DNA of 64,000 nucleotides. Origin: Homalodisca vitripennis (taxonomy: Eukaryota; Arthropoda; Insecta; Hemiptera; Cicadellidae). Location of the stretch: NCBI RefSeq assembly GCF_021130785.1, contig NC_060212.1, forward strand, positions 143,784,001-143,848,000, written 5' to 3'. Of this stretch, positions 42,458 through 53,615 are shown one piece after another (position 1 is the stretch's first letter; every line of letters begins with the position of its first letter). A model generated the notes under the pieces. It ran no database searches. It saw only the letters and a list, made by a program, of their open reading frames with translations, and was not told the origin of the DNA. The position numbers and the translations under genes are program-made.

Positions 42458-44760
42458 AAAATAATAATAATAATAATTCTTTATTTTGTCAAAAACACAG
42501 AATATACATTTTGCATATACATCTTCATGCATAATAAAATACATACATACATTTACATAGTATAAATCAAAATAAATGTTCTTACATTAAGTAACTACAA
42601 TATGTTCATTTTAAGATGCAAAAACAGTCTCAATAAAAGATAATATAACTTAAAAAAACTGTATTTAAGACAAGACAAATAGGAACCCCATAGGTAAAAC
42701 CAGTATTGGGATCTCCATCACTTAACTAAAACAAAAAAATCGGCTAGCAGCGACATGCAACTCGTATTAGGAAAAAAATTAATTTTACTCAAAAAATAAT
42801 CTCTGTTTAATAACTCTGTGCTTTAAATTACACAACTAAATTATCCCTTCAAAAAAGTAAACTGTACAACAATAACAAAATAAACTATTATTACAGAGGG
42901 AATAAAAAAAAAGATAATAATAAAATCTACACAACAAATCTACACTAGAATTCTACACAAATTCTACACCCATTTAAATTATGACATTTAACCAGTTGTG
43001 AAATTACCTCCCACTTGGCAAAAATGGGGCTTGAGGGTCCACATAAAATTTTGAAATGCAATGGACCCATTGAGAAATATCTCAAATTAAAAGCCTTGAT
43101 GAGACTCAGGTTCCAAATAAGTTCCAAGAGATGACATAATATAGGTCAGCTGTCCGAACGACTCTGATCTCTAAATTAAATCTATAAAGAGTTTTTAACA
43201 TGAAATATGAATTATGATTACAACAAACTATATTTCTATATGGAATGAATTTATATCAATGTTTACACAATAACAAAGCAATTTTGGTACTAGACACAGT
43301 TTTATATCTTCCGATCTTTTGGCCTTCTCAAGTTCCTTTACTAAAGTCAGCTAAATTTCTTTGTTTTATTTAAAGCTATTTAATTCTACAAGAAGCAACC
43401 AATCATCTACAAGATTTATAAATATTTTCACTGTCAATAGTGACATCTTTGTTGTTCTATGCTATGATAGTCTAACACCAAGTATTTAACCTGTGTTTAG
43501 TGGTTTTTAATATACTATTGAGAATTTATTTTAGAGCAAACAATTATCTACAAGATTTATAAATATTTTGCATGCCAATCATTGGTTGAAAATATAAGTG
43601 TATAATTAAAAAAATATTCTCTTATTTATTCATTCAACAAATGAATATAAACTAGCACTCTGCATAACACCAATAAATCAATTTGTGTGTGAACAACACA
43701 AATCCTCCTCAACGATACATTGAATTGGTGAACGATCATCTAAATAATTTGATTAATATTCATAAGATTGCAGCACCAACCAGACAATCTTTTCTCATTT
43801 CCAACCTAAAAGGACCCCAAATAAATAAACCAGCTGTATAGCCAGTATTATAGCTGCCATTACAAAGTATTACAAGTAAACAAGTGATAATTTTTAAATG
43901 GAGGAGTGGCAGTTTTTCACAAAACTAGTATTGCACAATATGGCAATGTAATTATATATGTAATAATGTTTGTAATTATACAAACATGGCAATTATAAGA
44001 TTAAGAACAAAAACTATTGAAACAAAGAACTGTTTCCTCATATGCCTTCTTCTTCTTTTATATCTTTTTACGTGGCAGTATGTAGTAAGTGAGCGAAGCA
44101 ATTGAATCTATATAGACTATATTATAGACTCAGTCAGGGTAATGTATGTAATATTCCATTACATACTTTGTAAATGGTTAATATTTTTATCCCGGTGATT
44201 AATTATAGATACAAAGAGAATGTTTCATCAACACAGATTTGCATTTGTTATACTTCAGAAAGTCAATGGTATACAGTATAAAGAGAATTGGCTACAGCAC
44301 GAGCCCTAAGGTATACTGTTATAACAATTCCCGTTGAAGAATGTGCCTACTTATTTCACCTGTAGTCAGCGAGGTAATAAAGGATTTGAGCCACTTTCAC
44401 CAAGTTAAGTAAAATCCATGAATGGCTTACACCTAACACCAATATGGGTGAGATTTTGTTGGAAAATATGCCTTTATCAGTAAGGTTTAAAGCATTTGTT
44501 AGATCAAAATACTCGTATATTCTGGATGTCAACTACCAGAGGCAAGTACTCAAACAATTTAAGATATCTAAGAGTTCATAGTGTCAGTTGATGAAACCAA
44601 ATTGAACTGACAAATCAATGAAATCCAAGAGCCTGGGTAATTCTCAAATATACTTTATAAACTGTAATTACGAAGAAGGTTGGCCTAGTTATTCGTCTTT
44701 ATCACAACTTCTGTCAAAGAAATATTCAAGAAACTTGTAACAAAGATGGAAGACGTTTTG
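42458..44760 (-). pseudogene. Strongly decayed non-LTR retrotransposon (~2.3 kb)
   Basis: The 3' end lies at 42458, where the minus strand reads GACAAAATAAAGAATTATTA and continues as an ATT repeat, a typical non-LTR tail. A 60-codon minus-strand frame ends at 42945. At 44240-44650 degenerate reverse-transcriptase blocks are visible in changing frames: YEYFDLTNALNLTDKGIF (DLTKAFDTVDH region) and a VLxPILFILYTIDF stretch (VLGPILFLLYINDL region). Many stops and shifts show age. The 5' part is missing or unrecognisable. Confidence 0.7.
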
Positions 44761-44839
44761 ACAGACAAATTGGTGAGTGACAGATGTGTACTGTTTATTT
44801 AGCATCAGAATAGTTTAAACAAATGTTTAAATTTTAACC

Positions 44840-45400
44840 TAACAAGTAGAAATGACAGGAATTTATGAAATTGGATGCGATGACTGTGACAATATTTATA
44901 TTAGACAAATGAAAAGAACAGTAAAAACACGATTTAAAGAGCATTTATCACACACAAAATATGGAAGAGTTGACAAATCTGCTGTAGCCACGCACTGCAT
45001 TGACTCAGGACTCAGAACATCAATTAAAAATCTAAAATTAATAAAATAAGTAACAAAACCAATGAACTTAAATGCTTGGGAAACACTACACATAAACAGA
45101 AATAAAGAAAAACTCAAGAACAATGAAGAGGGTCCTATTAAAAATTCCAGTCTTCTTCTCAATTTATTCTAAAATTAAACTGTAGTCAAATCTTAATTTT
45201 TCATACTGGCTGAAATATTTCCAAAATTTTTGTATTTGCATATTTACACCAGATGTCATTTTAATATTAACTGTAAATGTTTACATCTGTTTAGATGTTT
45301 TACAAATAATATGTAAATATTTATTTTTGTGTAGTTGCCTGAAGATGAAACCTTTGGTTTCGAAAGGCCTCGTCCAAAAAATAAACAATTTGGAAAAGTA
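44840..45400 (+). pseudogene. Penelope-like element fragment with GIY-YIG endonuclease
   Basis: The + strand at 44852-45049 encodes TGIYEIGCDDCDNIYIRQMK, then RTVKTRFKEHLSH and AVATHCIDSG. This is the GIY-YIG nuclease domain, with GIY, IYI, the R of TRFKEH and the following H..., found at the C-terminus of Penelope-like retroelements. A stop at 45047-45049 follows IKNLKLIK; downstream codons (about 45050-45171) still read like the family tail (MNLNAWETLHINRNKEK). The 3' part ends near GAAACCTTTGGTTTCGAAAG. No RT core was found upstream, so the copy is 5'-truncated. Confidence 0.85.
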
Positions 45401-45401
45401 G

Positions 45402-45799
45402 TGTTTTCATAATATTTAAGTGTAATATTATAGTGGTTTTGGTAATATTTAAAGAATTTTCCAATTGCTCCAAGAGTCTTCAATCAGAATAGTTGTTTGT
45501 AGCTGAAGAATGATTAAATTTGTGCATACACATTTTTACAATAGGTGATGGTCAGAAGTCTTAAAGAATCACAGCCAAATCTCCCTCTGAGACAGGTGTT
45601 ATTACTAAGAATGGGTCTTGCAGAATTCTCCATTAGAATTCTGTGGAAATCGAACAAATAAAAGACGTGATTAAATGAAGTGCGATGAATGTTTATCTGA
45701 GCACAATACACCTCAACTGCAGAAGCCTTTTTAATAATATTTGAATAAAATCTTCTTCAAGTTTTATTAAACATTTTGATATGTTTATTGGTGATATAA
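45402..45799. other. Intergenic sequence, no gene recognised
   Basis: Two minus-strand frames of 65 to 75 codons have no domain. Nothing supportable. Confidence 0.45.
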
Positions 45800-46155
45800 T
45801 AAGGTTATTGTTGCCCAAAGATGAAAACAGCGTGTTTTTCACTCAATTTTTTTGCATTTGACACGGGTTTTCTAAAAAAAAGTACTTAACTTACAGTTCT
45901 GGGACCTGTTTTATTCAAATTATCAGGTTTTATTAAAAGTCATAAGAAAAAATTGAATTTGCCTTTTAATCTACCTTACCAGAATGTCAGGAAGACATCG
46001 TTTTAGTTGGTGAGCTGAAATCCGGGCGAAATCTTTCGCAGGCCGGAACTCACTAACTAAGCATTTCCGTACCTATGTTTATATAAACTTTCTCATTATT
46101 TTTACATGTAGAATATACTCCCACATTTCTGCATATTTCCGTGCATCACTTTGTA
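45800..46155 (+). repeat. Solo, diverged TIR of the long-TIR transposon family
   Basis: This stretch is collinear with the right TIR at 3313-3803. Shared blocks in order are TTTTTTGCATTTGAC/AAC, ACAGTTCTG..ACCTGTTTTATT, ATTATCAGGTTTTATTAAAA versus TTTATCAGGTAAAA, GCGAAATCTTTCGC and CCTATGTTTATATAA. It ends near CATCACTTTGTA, matching CATGAATCACCCTGTA at the element tip. No opposite arm or transposase is near. Confidence 0.75.
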
Positions 46156-46478
46156 TAACAAATAACTAGTAAATGTATAGTAGTAATATACAATCAATAA
46201 TGCAGAGAGAGCTAATTTGTATGGACAAAGATACAATGCCATGCATTCATAAAGTAGAGATTTTCTATGGGTTTATTCCTTGTTAACGAAATAGAAATTT
46301 CCATCTATTTCTATGAGGCAAGCCTTCATTTCAAATATTTGAAATTTATCATGGAAGAAGTCCACTTCACCTTGAACACAATTACAAAGTCTATGTAATA
46401 TAGCGATGTGCCCAGCCTTCAGGTAATTAATTGTCCTGTAGTTATTGTGAGCAAATTCAGTTCAGTGGATCTGTTGGA

Positions 46479-47440
46479 TCCTGGAATCCTGTCAATTTTG
46501 GCAGTAGAGTGGACAGTATATGCATCCGTTGACAAGTTTATGGAAAAAGAGCAAATCTGCCAGCTCAAACCGTTGTTTCAAAGAACAGAGATCAAACAAC
46601 CTCATTATATCGCTGACAAGGACGTCCAGGTACCGAACACCAATCTTGGTTCCAATACTAATAGCGTTTCACACAGTATATTCGTTGTCATTTGACTATC
46701 ATTAAATATGTCTCTGAAAATCTATTATAATAATTATCTTTCAACCTTAAATTATGTTTGAATATTATTAATTGACAATTCGAAAGTGCAGTATAATTTT
46801 TTATTTCATACCATCATTAGTAGATTTGTATTTGTTATTAATTTCAATATTAAACTAGAACAAATATCTATATATTCAATTTTGTAAGAGAATCGGTTCT
46901 CAGGAAATTTCGCAAGCTGTAAATACAAGGAAGAAAACAAGATAGGTTTATGAGATTCCTGTCAATAGAATCCTGTCAATTTTGGCAGTAGAGTGGACGG
47001 TATATGCATCCGTTGACAAGTTTATGGAAAAAGAGCAAATCTGCCAGCTCAAACCGTTGTTTCAAGAACAGAGATCAAACAACCTCATTATATCGCTGAC
47101 AAGGACGTCCAGGTACCGAACACCAATCTTGGTTCCAATACTAATAGCGTTTTCACACAGTATATTCGTTGTCATTTGACTATCATTAAATATGTCTCTG
47201 AAAATCTATTATAATAATTATTTTTCAACCTTAAATTATGTTTGAATATTATTAATTGACAATTCGAAAGTGCAGGTATAATTTTTATTTCATACCATCA
47301 TTAGTAGATTTGTATTTGTTATTAATTTCAATATTAAACTAGAACAAATATCTATATATTCAATTTTGTAAGAGAATCGGTTCTCAGGAAATTTCGCAAG
47401 CTGTGAATACAAGGAAGAAAACAAGATAGGTTTATGAGAT
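46479..47440 (+). repeat. Tandem duplication, two ~480 bp copies
   Basis: The block 46479-46958 is followed directly by a near-identical block (about 46968-47440), offset 482-485 bp. Landmarks present in both are CCTGTCAATTTTGGCAGTAG, CAGCTCAAACCGTTGTTTCA, GACGTCCAGGTACCGAACAC and GGTTCTCAGGAAATTTCGCA. Differences are a few single-base changes and 1-bp indels, so it is a recent duplication. Short open frames in it are duplicated but not in a conserved frame, and I see no gene. Confidence 0.88.
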
Positions 47441-47444
47441 TCGT

Positions 47445-47989
47445 TTTAAAGCTGAGTGCCAAGGGCGGTGGGAAAAAACTAACAGAAAATGACAAAAAAT
47501 ATGCAGAATCCAACCCATTGGTCTCTAAATGTTGAATGAATTTCCATAAGAAAGGTATTAAAGAATATTAGTCTGTATTTTAGTCACATGTTTGAAGTAG
47601 GAGTAAACTCTGCATCACTAGTAGTTAATTATAATCTGTTTTAAATATAACAGCCGTTTTAAGAAAAGCTGATGTAAATATTGCATATATTATTGTTTAT
47701 TAGTACTAACGTTACGAGCCACTAGTAATTTTATAATTTTTTATGGCAAAAATGACAAGACAACAAGATAATTAATATCTAAGATAGCAATGAAGAATTA
47801 ATTCCTTGATTTTAGCCATCTATCATGTAAAACTAAAATACCCTAACATAGGATTGTTTAAAAATTTGTTATTTTAATCACGTATTATTGTATGTAATAA
47901 ATCATTTGAGTTGTGGAAGGAAAATGAGAAATTTAACTTTGTTCTTTTGGCTAACTTGATTTGGGTTCTCCATTCCACCACCAGAGGCA
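47445..47989. other. Intergenic sequence upstream of frizzled
   Basis: AT-rich without open frames. Likely intergenic or regulatory. Nothing specific recognised. Confidence 0.45.
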
Positions 47990-48314
47990 GACAGTACAGC
48001 AGCCATGTTGGATTTTGTTTTCTTTCCGCTCAGTTCGTTCCGTCAGTTGTCGGCTAGATGTCTTGATAAAATTTGACGTAGTCTTGTCGAAATGTATTAA
48101 CATTTTCGTGTTGTGCTTTTAACGTGTCTTACTAGTGCGTAGATAGTTGGGTCATCAAACGTGATGAAGTGTTCAACGCCTGTGCTTTTAAAATTACTTC
48201 GATGTGGTGTATAAAAGTTTGTGTTTACTATACACATAACCTTAAGTGTTGTGCTTTGTTTGGTCAATTTTAAGAAGTGTAAAGTGAAAATAAACAAATC
48301 TACCATCTTCGGAC
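47990..48314 (+). promoter_or_regulatory. Putative frizzled promoter and 5' UTR
   Basis: The block directly before the frizzled ATG is richer in GC than its surroundings (about 47985-48060). It contains two arthropod initiator-like TCAGTT motifs at 48030-48035 and 48043-48048. No splice acceptor is needed between it and the start codon. Short upstream ATGs (e.g. GCCATGTTGG at about 48003) could act as upstream ORFs if transcription starts further left. Location is by inference from motif and position only. Confidence 0.4.
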
Positions 48315-49560
48315 ATGGGCATATTTACTGGAATTCTACAAATTTTAATCATCTGCAAATTAGGAGTCTGTTTATCTTCACAGCATGGCTCTTCAAGAAT
48401 TTCGGACAGGGATAGTTTACCTCATCATGGGAGATGTGAACCAATAACTATCCCCTTCTGTTTGGATATAAAATACAATGAAACAATAATGCCAAATCTG
48501 TTGAACCACCAAAAACAGGAAGATGCAGGCCTAGAGGTTCACCAATTTTTTCCACTTGTTAAGGTTAAATGTAGCCATGATTTGCAATTCTTCCTCTGTT
48601 CTATGTATGCTCCAGTTTGTACTATATTAGATCGAGCAATTCCACCTTGTAGGTCATTGTGCTTGTCAGCTCGAAATGGTTGTGAGGAGCTGATGAATAA
48701 ATTTGGTTTTCCGTGGCCTGAGGATCTAGAGTGTTCTAAATTTCCAGAAGCGGGAGGAACAGATATTTGTGTTGGAGAAAACAATACTGCAGGTGCTAAT
48801 AGTGGTTCCAGTAAATCTAATATTGGCCAGACTGCACACAATACAGGTATTGGGTACCCAAGTTCTGTTTATGGTCGTGTTTACAATTCAAGAATTCCCA
48901 ATGATCCTAAAATGCCAAATTTTCCTCATATTCCTGAAGGAGCACGTGATATTGGGTTTGCTTGTCCAGTTCAGTTCCAAGTTCCTAAGGGCATGGATTA
49001 TTCACTTAAGGTTGGTGACAAAATTGAAAAAGATTGTGGTGCTCCCTGTGATGGAATGTTCTTTACTGATGATCAGAGAAGGTTCGCTCGAATCTGGGTT
49101 GGTGTTTGGTCTGTTCTATGTTGTGCCTCATGTTTATTTACAGTTTTAACATTTATGATTGACACTGATCGTTTCCGCTATCCTGAAAGACCAATTATAT
49201 TTTTATCAGTGTGTTACCTTGCAGTATCTGTTGCTTACGTCATTGGTTTTGGATCAGGTGACTCAATCGCTTGTCGTAAACCTTTCCCTCCGCCTGTAAA
49301 CATTCCACATCTTCATATGGTTTCTCTGATTACCCAAGGTACAAAGCATGAATTGTGCACAATAGTTTTTATGGTATTGTATTTCTTTAGTATGGCCTCC
49401 TCGATTTGGTGGGTTGTGTTGACATTGACTTGGTTTTTGGCTGCCGGGTTAAAGTGGGGACATGAAGCCATTGAAGCAAACTCTCAGTACTTCCACCTAG
49501 CTGCATGGGCAGTGCCAGCTGTAAAAACCATCACTATTCTTGCCATGGGAGAAGTTGAAG
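48315..49560 (+). CDS. fz: Frizzled Wnt receptor, first coding exon (415 codons)
   Basis: The start is at ATG 48315, followed by a hydrophobic signal peptide (about residues 3-20). The extracellular cysteine-rich domain has all ten cysteines at 41, 49, 86, 95, 102, 112, 116, 123, 140 and 152, with CEPITIPFC, the glycosylation site YNET (N55) and [16 protein letters not shown] linker leads to [10 protein letters not shown] and helices TM1 (about 260-282), TM2 (294-312), TM3 (347-372) and TM4 (393-412). [16 protein letters not shown] and [12 protein letters not shown] are family signatures. The exon ends in GEVEG at a phase-1 donor (GAAG|GTAGGA); beyond it the frame stops after RKYFIS. It resembles Frizzled-1 type receptors, which bind Wnt and signal through Dishevelled. 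TM5-TM7 and KTxxxW are not in this exon. Confidence 0.93.
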
Positions 49561-49754
49561 GTAGGAAGTATTTTATATCTTAGGCTATCTTTAAATTTTA
49601 AGTTTAGCTATCTACACTTAGAAGGCAAACTAATTCATTAATAGCGGTAAATTGGATCTAGATTTTTGTTGGTAGTACGTATCTGTACAGTACATGAGCT
49701 GGGTGATAAAATATTTATAGCATACACAATAACATATGACATGTTTACATTATT

Positions 49755-49885
49755 TTTAGTAAACACTCAGCCAAATACCATAGAAAGACATGCCCATCAT
49801 TAAACACAACATTTCTTTTAAGTAAAAATAAAATTAGTCTACATGCAAAATTTAAAGTCTATAGCTCAATTAATTCTCGAGATTT
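49755..49885 (+). repeat. Dispersed repeat copy (CAGACAG-type family)
   Basis: Shares CAGCCAAATACCATAGAAAG, GACATGCCCATCATTAAAC and AAGTCTATAGCTCAATTAATTC-type phrases with 51095-51250 and 30665-30815. Its right part merges into the palindromic element that starts at 49860. Confidence 0.55.
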
Positions 49886-50535
49886 CACCCTGGGCTCCAA
49901 TATAATAAGTAGCGGGTAGGGTACGATAAGCGGACCCGGTTTTTTTATATTGAAGAATGTACCTAATATTTCCATATCAAATCCTACACTATTAATCGAT
50001 ATAAAAGTATATATAGTCCTCAATAACAATCATATGTTTTAAATTAAAATATGAATTTAATATTTACAGTGATCAAACACATTATTATAACCAAAAATTA
50101 GGAAAACTGAAGACGACCATATTTGCTCCTCTCATAGTTACAGTTGTTTCTTTCCCACAAATTTCACATAATGGGTTTTTCGGTACGAGTCCAACATGTT
50201 GAAATCACATAAAACATGTCTTATCATCTTTCCAAGCAAAGTCGTTTAGTTTTCTAAAAGTTGACTGTCATTTTTAATAATAAAATGTTACTTATAAATA
50301 ATTGAAATATTACATTACGAGTATTATTTCAAAGTGTTTAGAGCTGTTGATGTAGATTATTTAAGTTAATGGTTCAAAATAATTCATCAGTATCGATTGA
50401 TTATATCGATGGTTATGATTAAGTAATATCGTTTGCCAATTTCGATATAAAAAAACCGGGTCCGCTTATCGTACCGTACCCGCCACTTATTATATTGGAG
50501 CCCAGGGTGAAATCTCGAGAATTAATTGAGCTATA
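49860..50535. mobile_element. Palindromic MITE-like element, ~93 bp inverted arms
   Basis: The left arm (49860-49953) starts TATAGCTCAATTAATTCTCG and contains CACCCTGGGCTCCAATATAA, GGTACGATAAGCGGACCCGG and a T-run. The right arm (about 50441-50535) is its near-perfect inverse. The arms differ by a few bases, for example a small insertion around GGGTAGGGTACG. The centre is non-coding, AT-rich and about 485 bp. No target duplication outside the arms was identified. Confidence 0.8.
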
Positions 50536-50539
50536 ATAT

Positions 50540-51094
50540 AACCCTAAGTGGCCCCTACAACAATAGAATCATCAATATAGGCCTAACTACTGAAATAAAG
50601 TTACATTATAAGTGTTTCAAATTACAGTATAGTTCGGTTGTTTTTATATCTTAAAAAGATAATAATTTAATTATGAGTAAAAATATATTTTAGCCTATGT
50701 ATATTTACAAAATGTCAAAAACAAAACTGTTTAAACTTTATTTACGTTTTACTATTTTAAAATAGTTGATTTGATTGTTGTGGTGGTCGCTTATTATACT
50801 AAAGTCTTCACCCTGAGTTACAGGATTTGCTAAAGCTCAGCTGAATTCCATGCAGGGGTATTCCCCATAATCAAACTATGCTTGTATGTATACAAATAAA
50901 CTGATACAACAGAGTATTGAAGGACCCGTAAAAATGTATCAAAAGTCTTGCCAACTATTTGAACAAAGTAACCTCATAATATGTAGTTATGTCATTAAAA
51001 TGCCAAATGGTTGTACTCCAAAGTTTGTTTATAAATTTATTCATCGTACAATTTTCTTGCCATTGTTATCCCTAAGACTTTTAATGTAAAAATG
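50540..51094. other. Probable frizzled intron, no gene recognised
   Basis: AT-rich with one 67-codon frame that lacks a domain. Nothing else. Confidence 0.45.
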
Positions 51095-51250
51095 TTTGCT
51101 CATGCTCAACCAAATACCTATAGAGTGACATGCACCATCATCCAAATCGATGTTGGCTTAATGTATAAATGAAGCTTCGTGGTGAAATTTCAAGTCTATA
51201 GTTTGTTTTCGAGATATTGTGCGGACAGATAGACGGAGAGAAATGAAATT
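51095..51250 (+). repeat. Dispersed repeat copy (CAGACAG-type family)
   Basis: Contains CTCAACCAAATACCTATAGA, ATGCACCATCATCCAAATCG and AAGTCTATAGTTTGTTTTCG followed by GTGCGGACAGATAGACGG. This is the third clear member of the family, same orientation as 49755-49885 and 30665-30815. Confidence 0.6.
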
Positions 51251-51621
51251 TTTTTGCCTCTCCAGTGATATGTTGTGCTAATGCTAATAATAATTTACAA
51301 CTTAAAAATTTGACTGAGACCAATCTATTCCTGTTGCAGTAGGCTTATGCCTAATGAGCCCAATGTCCTTACTACAAACGCATTATTCGGATTCGTGTAA
51401 TGTATTTATTGACTTCATATGTTTACAAAAACATTGAAATGTAGGATGGCAGTTGGGTATATTATATAGTATAAATAATACTCTGTGTTGGTCTTTGATT
51501 ATTATTCAGGCAAATGAAGTCTCCAAGTACAATTGTTTGCAATTTAGCTGAAACATTAATTTTTATTTGGCACAGGTATATCATATATCTCTAAGATTAA
51601 TTGGTTTCATATTTAAATTTT

Positions 51622-51625
<4 letters not shown>

Positions 51626-51704
<79 letters not shown>
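51626..51704. repeat. (CA)n microsatellite, about 39 units
   Basis: An almost pure CA dinucleotide run, preceded by ACACG. The open frame across it encoding alternating Thr-His is an artefact. Confidence 0.97.
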
Positions 51705-51706
<2 letters not shown>

Positions 51707-52099
51707 AAATAACATATACATTGTGTTCTCCATAGAGGTCACAGATATTTTTTATTTTAGTGTTTTATGGTTTTTTTTTTAACTTTAACTTGATTTATTT
51801 TCAGTGGTACAGTCTTAAAACAAAGATAATATTCTCAGTAACTCAAAACAGGGCTTACTTAAGTATAATATGTATCTATACAATGGAGTATCAAAGAATT
51901 CAACAGAATGTAATGAAATCCTATCATTCAATATTCTGTCGCATATTTAAAATTTCATATGACTATACTCAGTTTGTTCATCCTGTGATTTTCGTGTTGC
52001 AATGTACATAATAATGCTGATTATCTACTCATGAAACCAAAGTAAAACTATTAAAATATTAGTTTTTACCTTTTATACCGAAAAATAACACGTGCAGTT

Positions 52100-52190
52100 T
52101 CTGGGACCAAGAGGAACCTATGTACCAACTTTCAGTCTCTGGAACCTTTAAGAGTTATTGTGTGGACGGACTGACAGGCAAGGGCATGAT
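52100..52190 (+). repeat. Short interspersed-repeat end
   Basis: CCAACTTTCAGTCTCTGGAA followed by AGAGTTATTGTGTGGACGGACTGACAG in two pieces. This phrase type is a common terminal part of insect interspersed repeats. It is a single copy here, so the class is uncertain. Confidence 0.35.
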
Positions 52191-52487
52191 TTTTAGAAGG
52201 TTAAATATGTTAAAGGATATATGTTAAATTTAATTATCAATTCTAATGCGATACATGTTCACCTCTATCTACACAATTAAAAGCACTATTTCAACAATCC
52301 GTTTTTTTAATTCAACAGAGGTCTGTATTGTTTTCAAACTGATTTCAGCAGTCTCGATTACAACTGTAACAAGCTGTGTGATTATAATGTGCACAAGGAC
52401 TGAAAAACGTATAATTTTTTGTAAATAAAGTAACATTGTGTTCAACATTAACAACCACTTTTACAGTTATTATTTATTTAGACTTAA

Positions 52488-53610
52488 GCTGTGCCTACTC
52501 TTGGCGAACATTCACGATGAACATGTTCGGCAAACTAAACATGTTTTACAAAAACATGTTTGCCGAACATTTATTTGCTTAGATGTGTGCCAAATAAATT
52601 ACGGTGTACGCTGTGAATTCAGTATTTTGTGCTGAGTGAAAATGGATGTTAGTGCGCGTCGGCATTTACTTGCTTGTACTGCTGTTTCTATTGCAAATAT
52701 CAGGTGTCAGCCATCAACGACGTCAACGGTGATGGGTATGGGAAGTTATTAAGACGATACGAGTGTAATGATGCAGACTTCAAAGCGGACTTGACATATG
52801 GTTGCTACCTCTCCAACTTCACTGGAATGTCGAGTTTGAATTGCTACATTAATATTGATCAAATGCACGTCATACCTATATTAGAAATTAGTAACAAATC
52901 CCATATTATAATAAAAATAATAGGTCCTGAAATTTCAAAACAGAATATGATATTTTTAAATTACAGAAACGTACAGCTTATTCTCCTCTATCGATCTATA
53001 TAAACTTAAATTCCTTATCAATCTTTCATAATCTTAAATGCTTCAGCCTTGTTTGGCATCTTTTTTGGGCATCACCATACATTATATCGCTACCTCTCTT
53101 CCTCTTGTACTGTAAAGCTAGAAAAAGTAGGTCTCATTTTTTCTTTTCGGCCATCCCTATCCAAGACTTTGCCTCAGCAATGTTTTTCTCTCGTCTGTAC
53201 TTTGCTATTATATTGCTAATTTTCTTCTTTAATAATTAATAAATTAACGTCTGTACCAGTTTCTGTAGCAGTTGGTTTTAAACTGCCATTGTGTCTGTTC
53301 TTCGTTGTATACCTTTTTTCTCGTGGATTCCGTAGTATTATGCTGTTCATATATTTTAATAATTAGAATAAGATAAGGTTTTCTTTACTGTCCGAAAACT
53401 AGTCTTTATTCAGGATTGCTTCTTCACTGAACTCAACAAAAGTTCGCTCACATGGCCAACACTTTTGCCGAACGAAAATGGCGGCGTGCAACCTCTAAGA
53501 ATGTTCATGGGGGCGACCATACTTACCGAACACCAAACATTCGCCGGCGAACAATAAAATCTTCACTGAGAATTTTTGGACGAACAATGTTCGTACAGTT
53601 TGGACGCACC
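52488..53610. mobile_element. TTAA-flanked transposon derivative with GAACATGTTCG palindromes
   Basis: TTAA flanks both ends (52484-52487 and 53611-53614). The termini GCTGTGCCTACTCTTGGCGAA and the complement of TTCGTACAGTTTGGACGCACC match about 16 of 25 without gaps. GAACATGTTCGGCAAAC and its inverse, and other (C)GAACATT/GTTCG words, recur many times near both ends. A + strand start (ATGGATGTTAGTGCGCGTCG at 52642) opens a short frame, and a minus-strand frame near 53340-53130 is partly open (REKNIAEAKSWIGMAEK). This organisation resembles Harbinger elements with a nuclease and a MADF-like gene, but neither protein is firmly identified. The TTAA target suits piggyBac. Confidence 0.55.
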
Positions 53611-53615
53611 TTAAC

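Noticed and set aside
48539..48841. 100-codon minus-strand frame and the 126-codon + strand frame at 48769-49149
   Set aside because: Both are alternative frames of the frizzled exon.
51567..51782. 71-codon open frame with a long Thr-His repeat
   Set aside because: It is simply the translation of the (CA)n microsatellite and its flanks.
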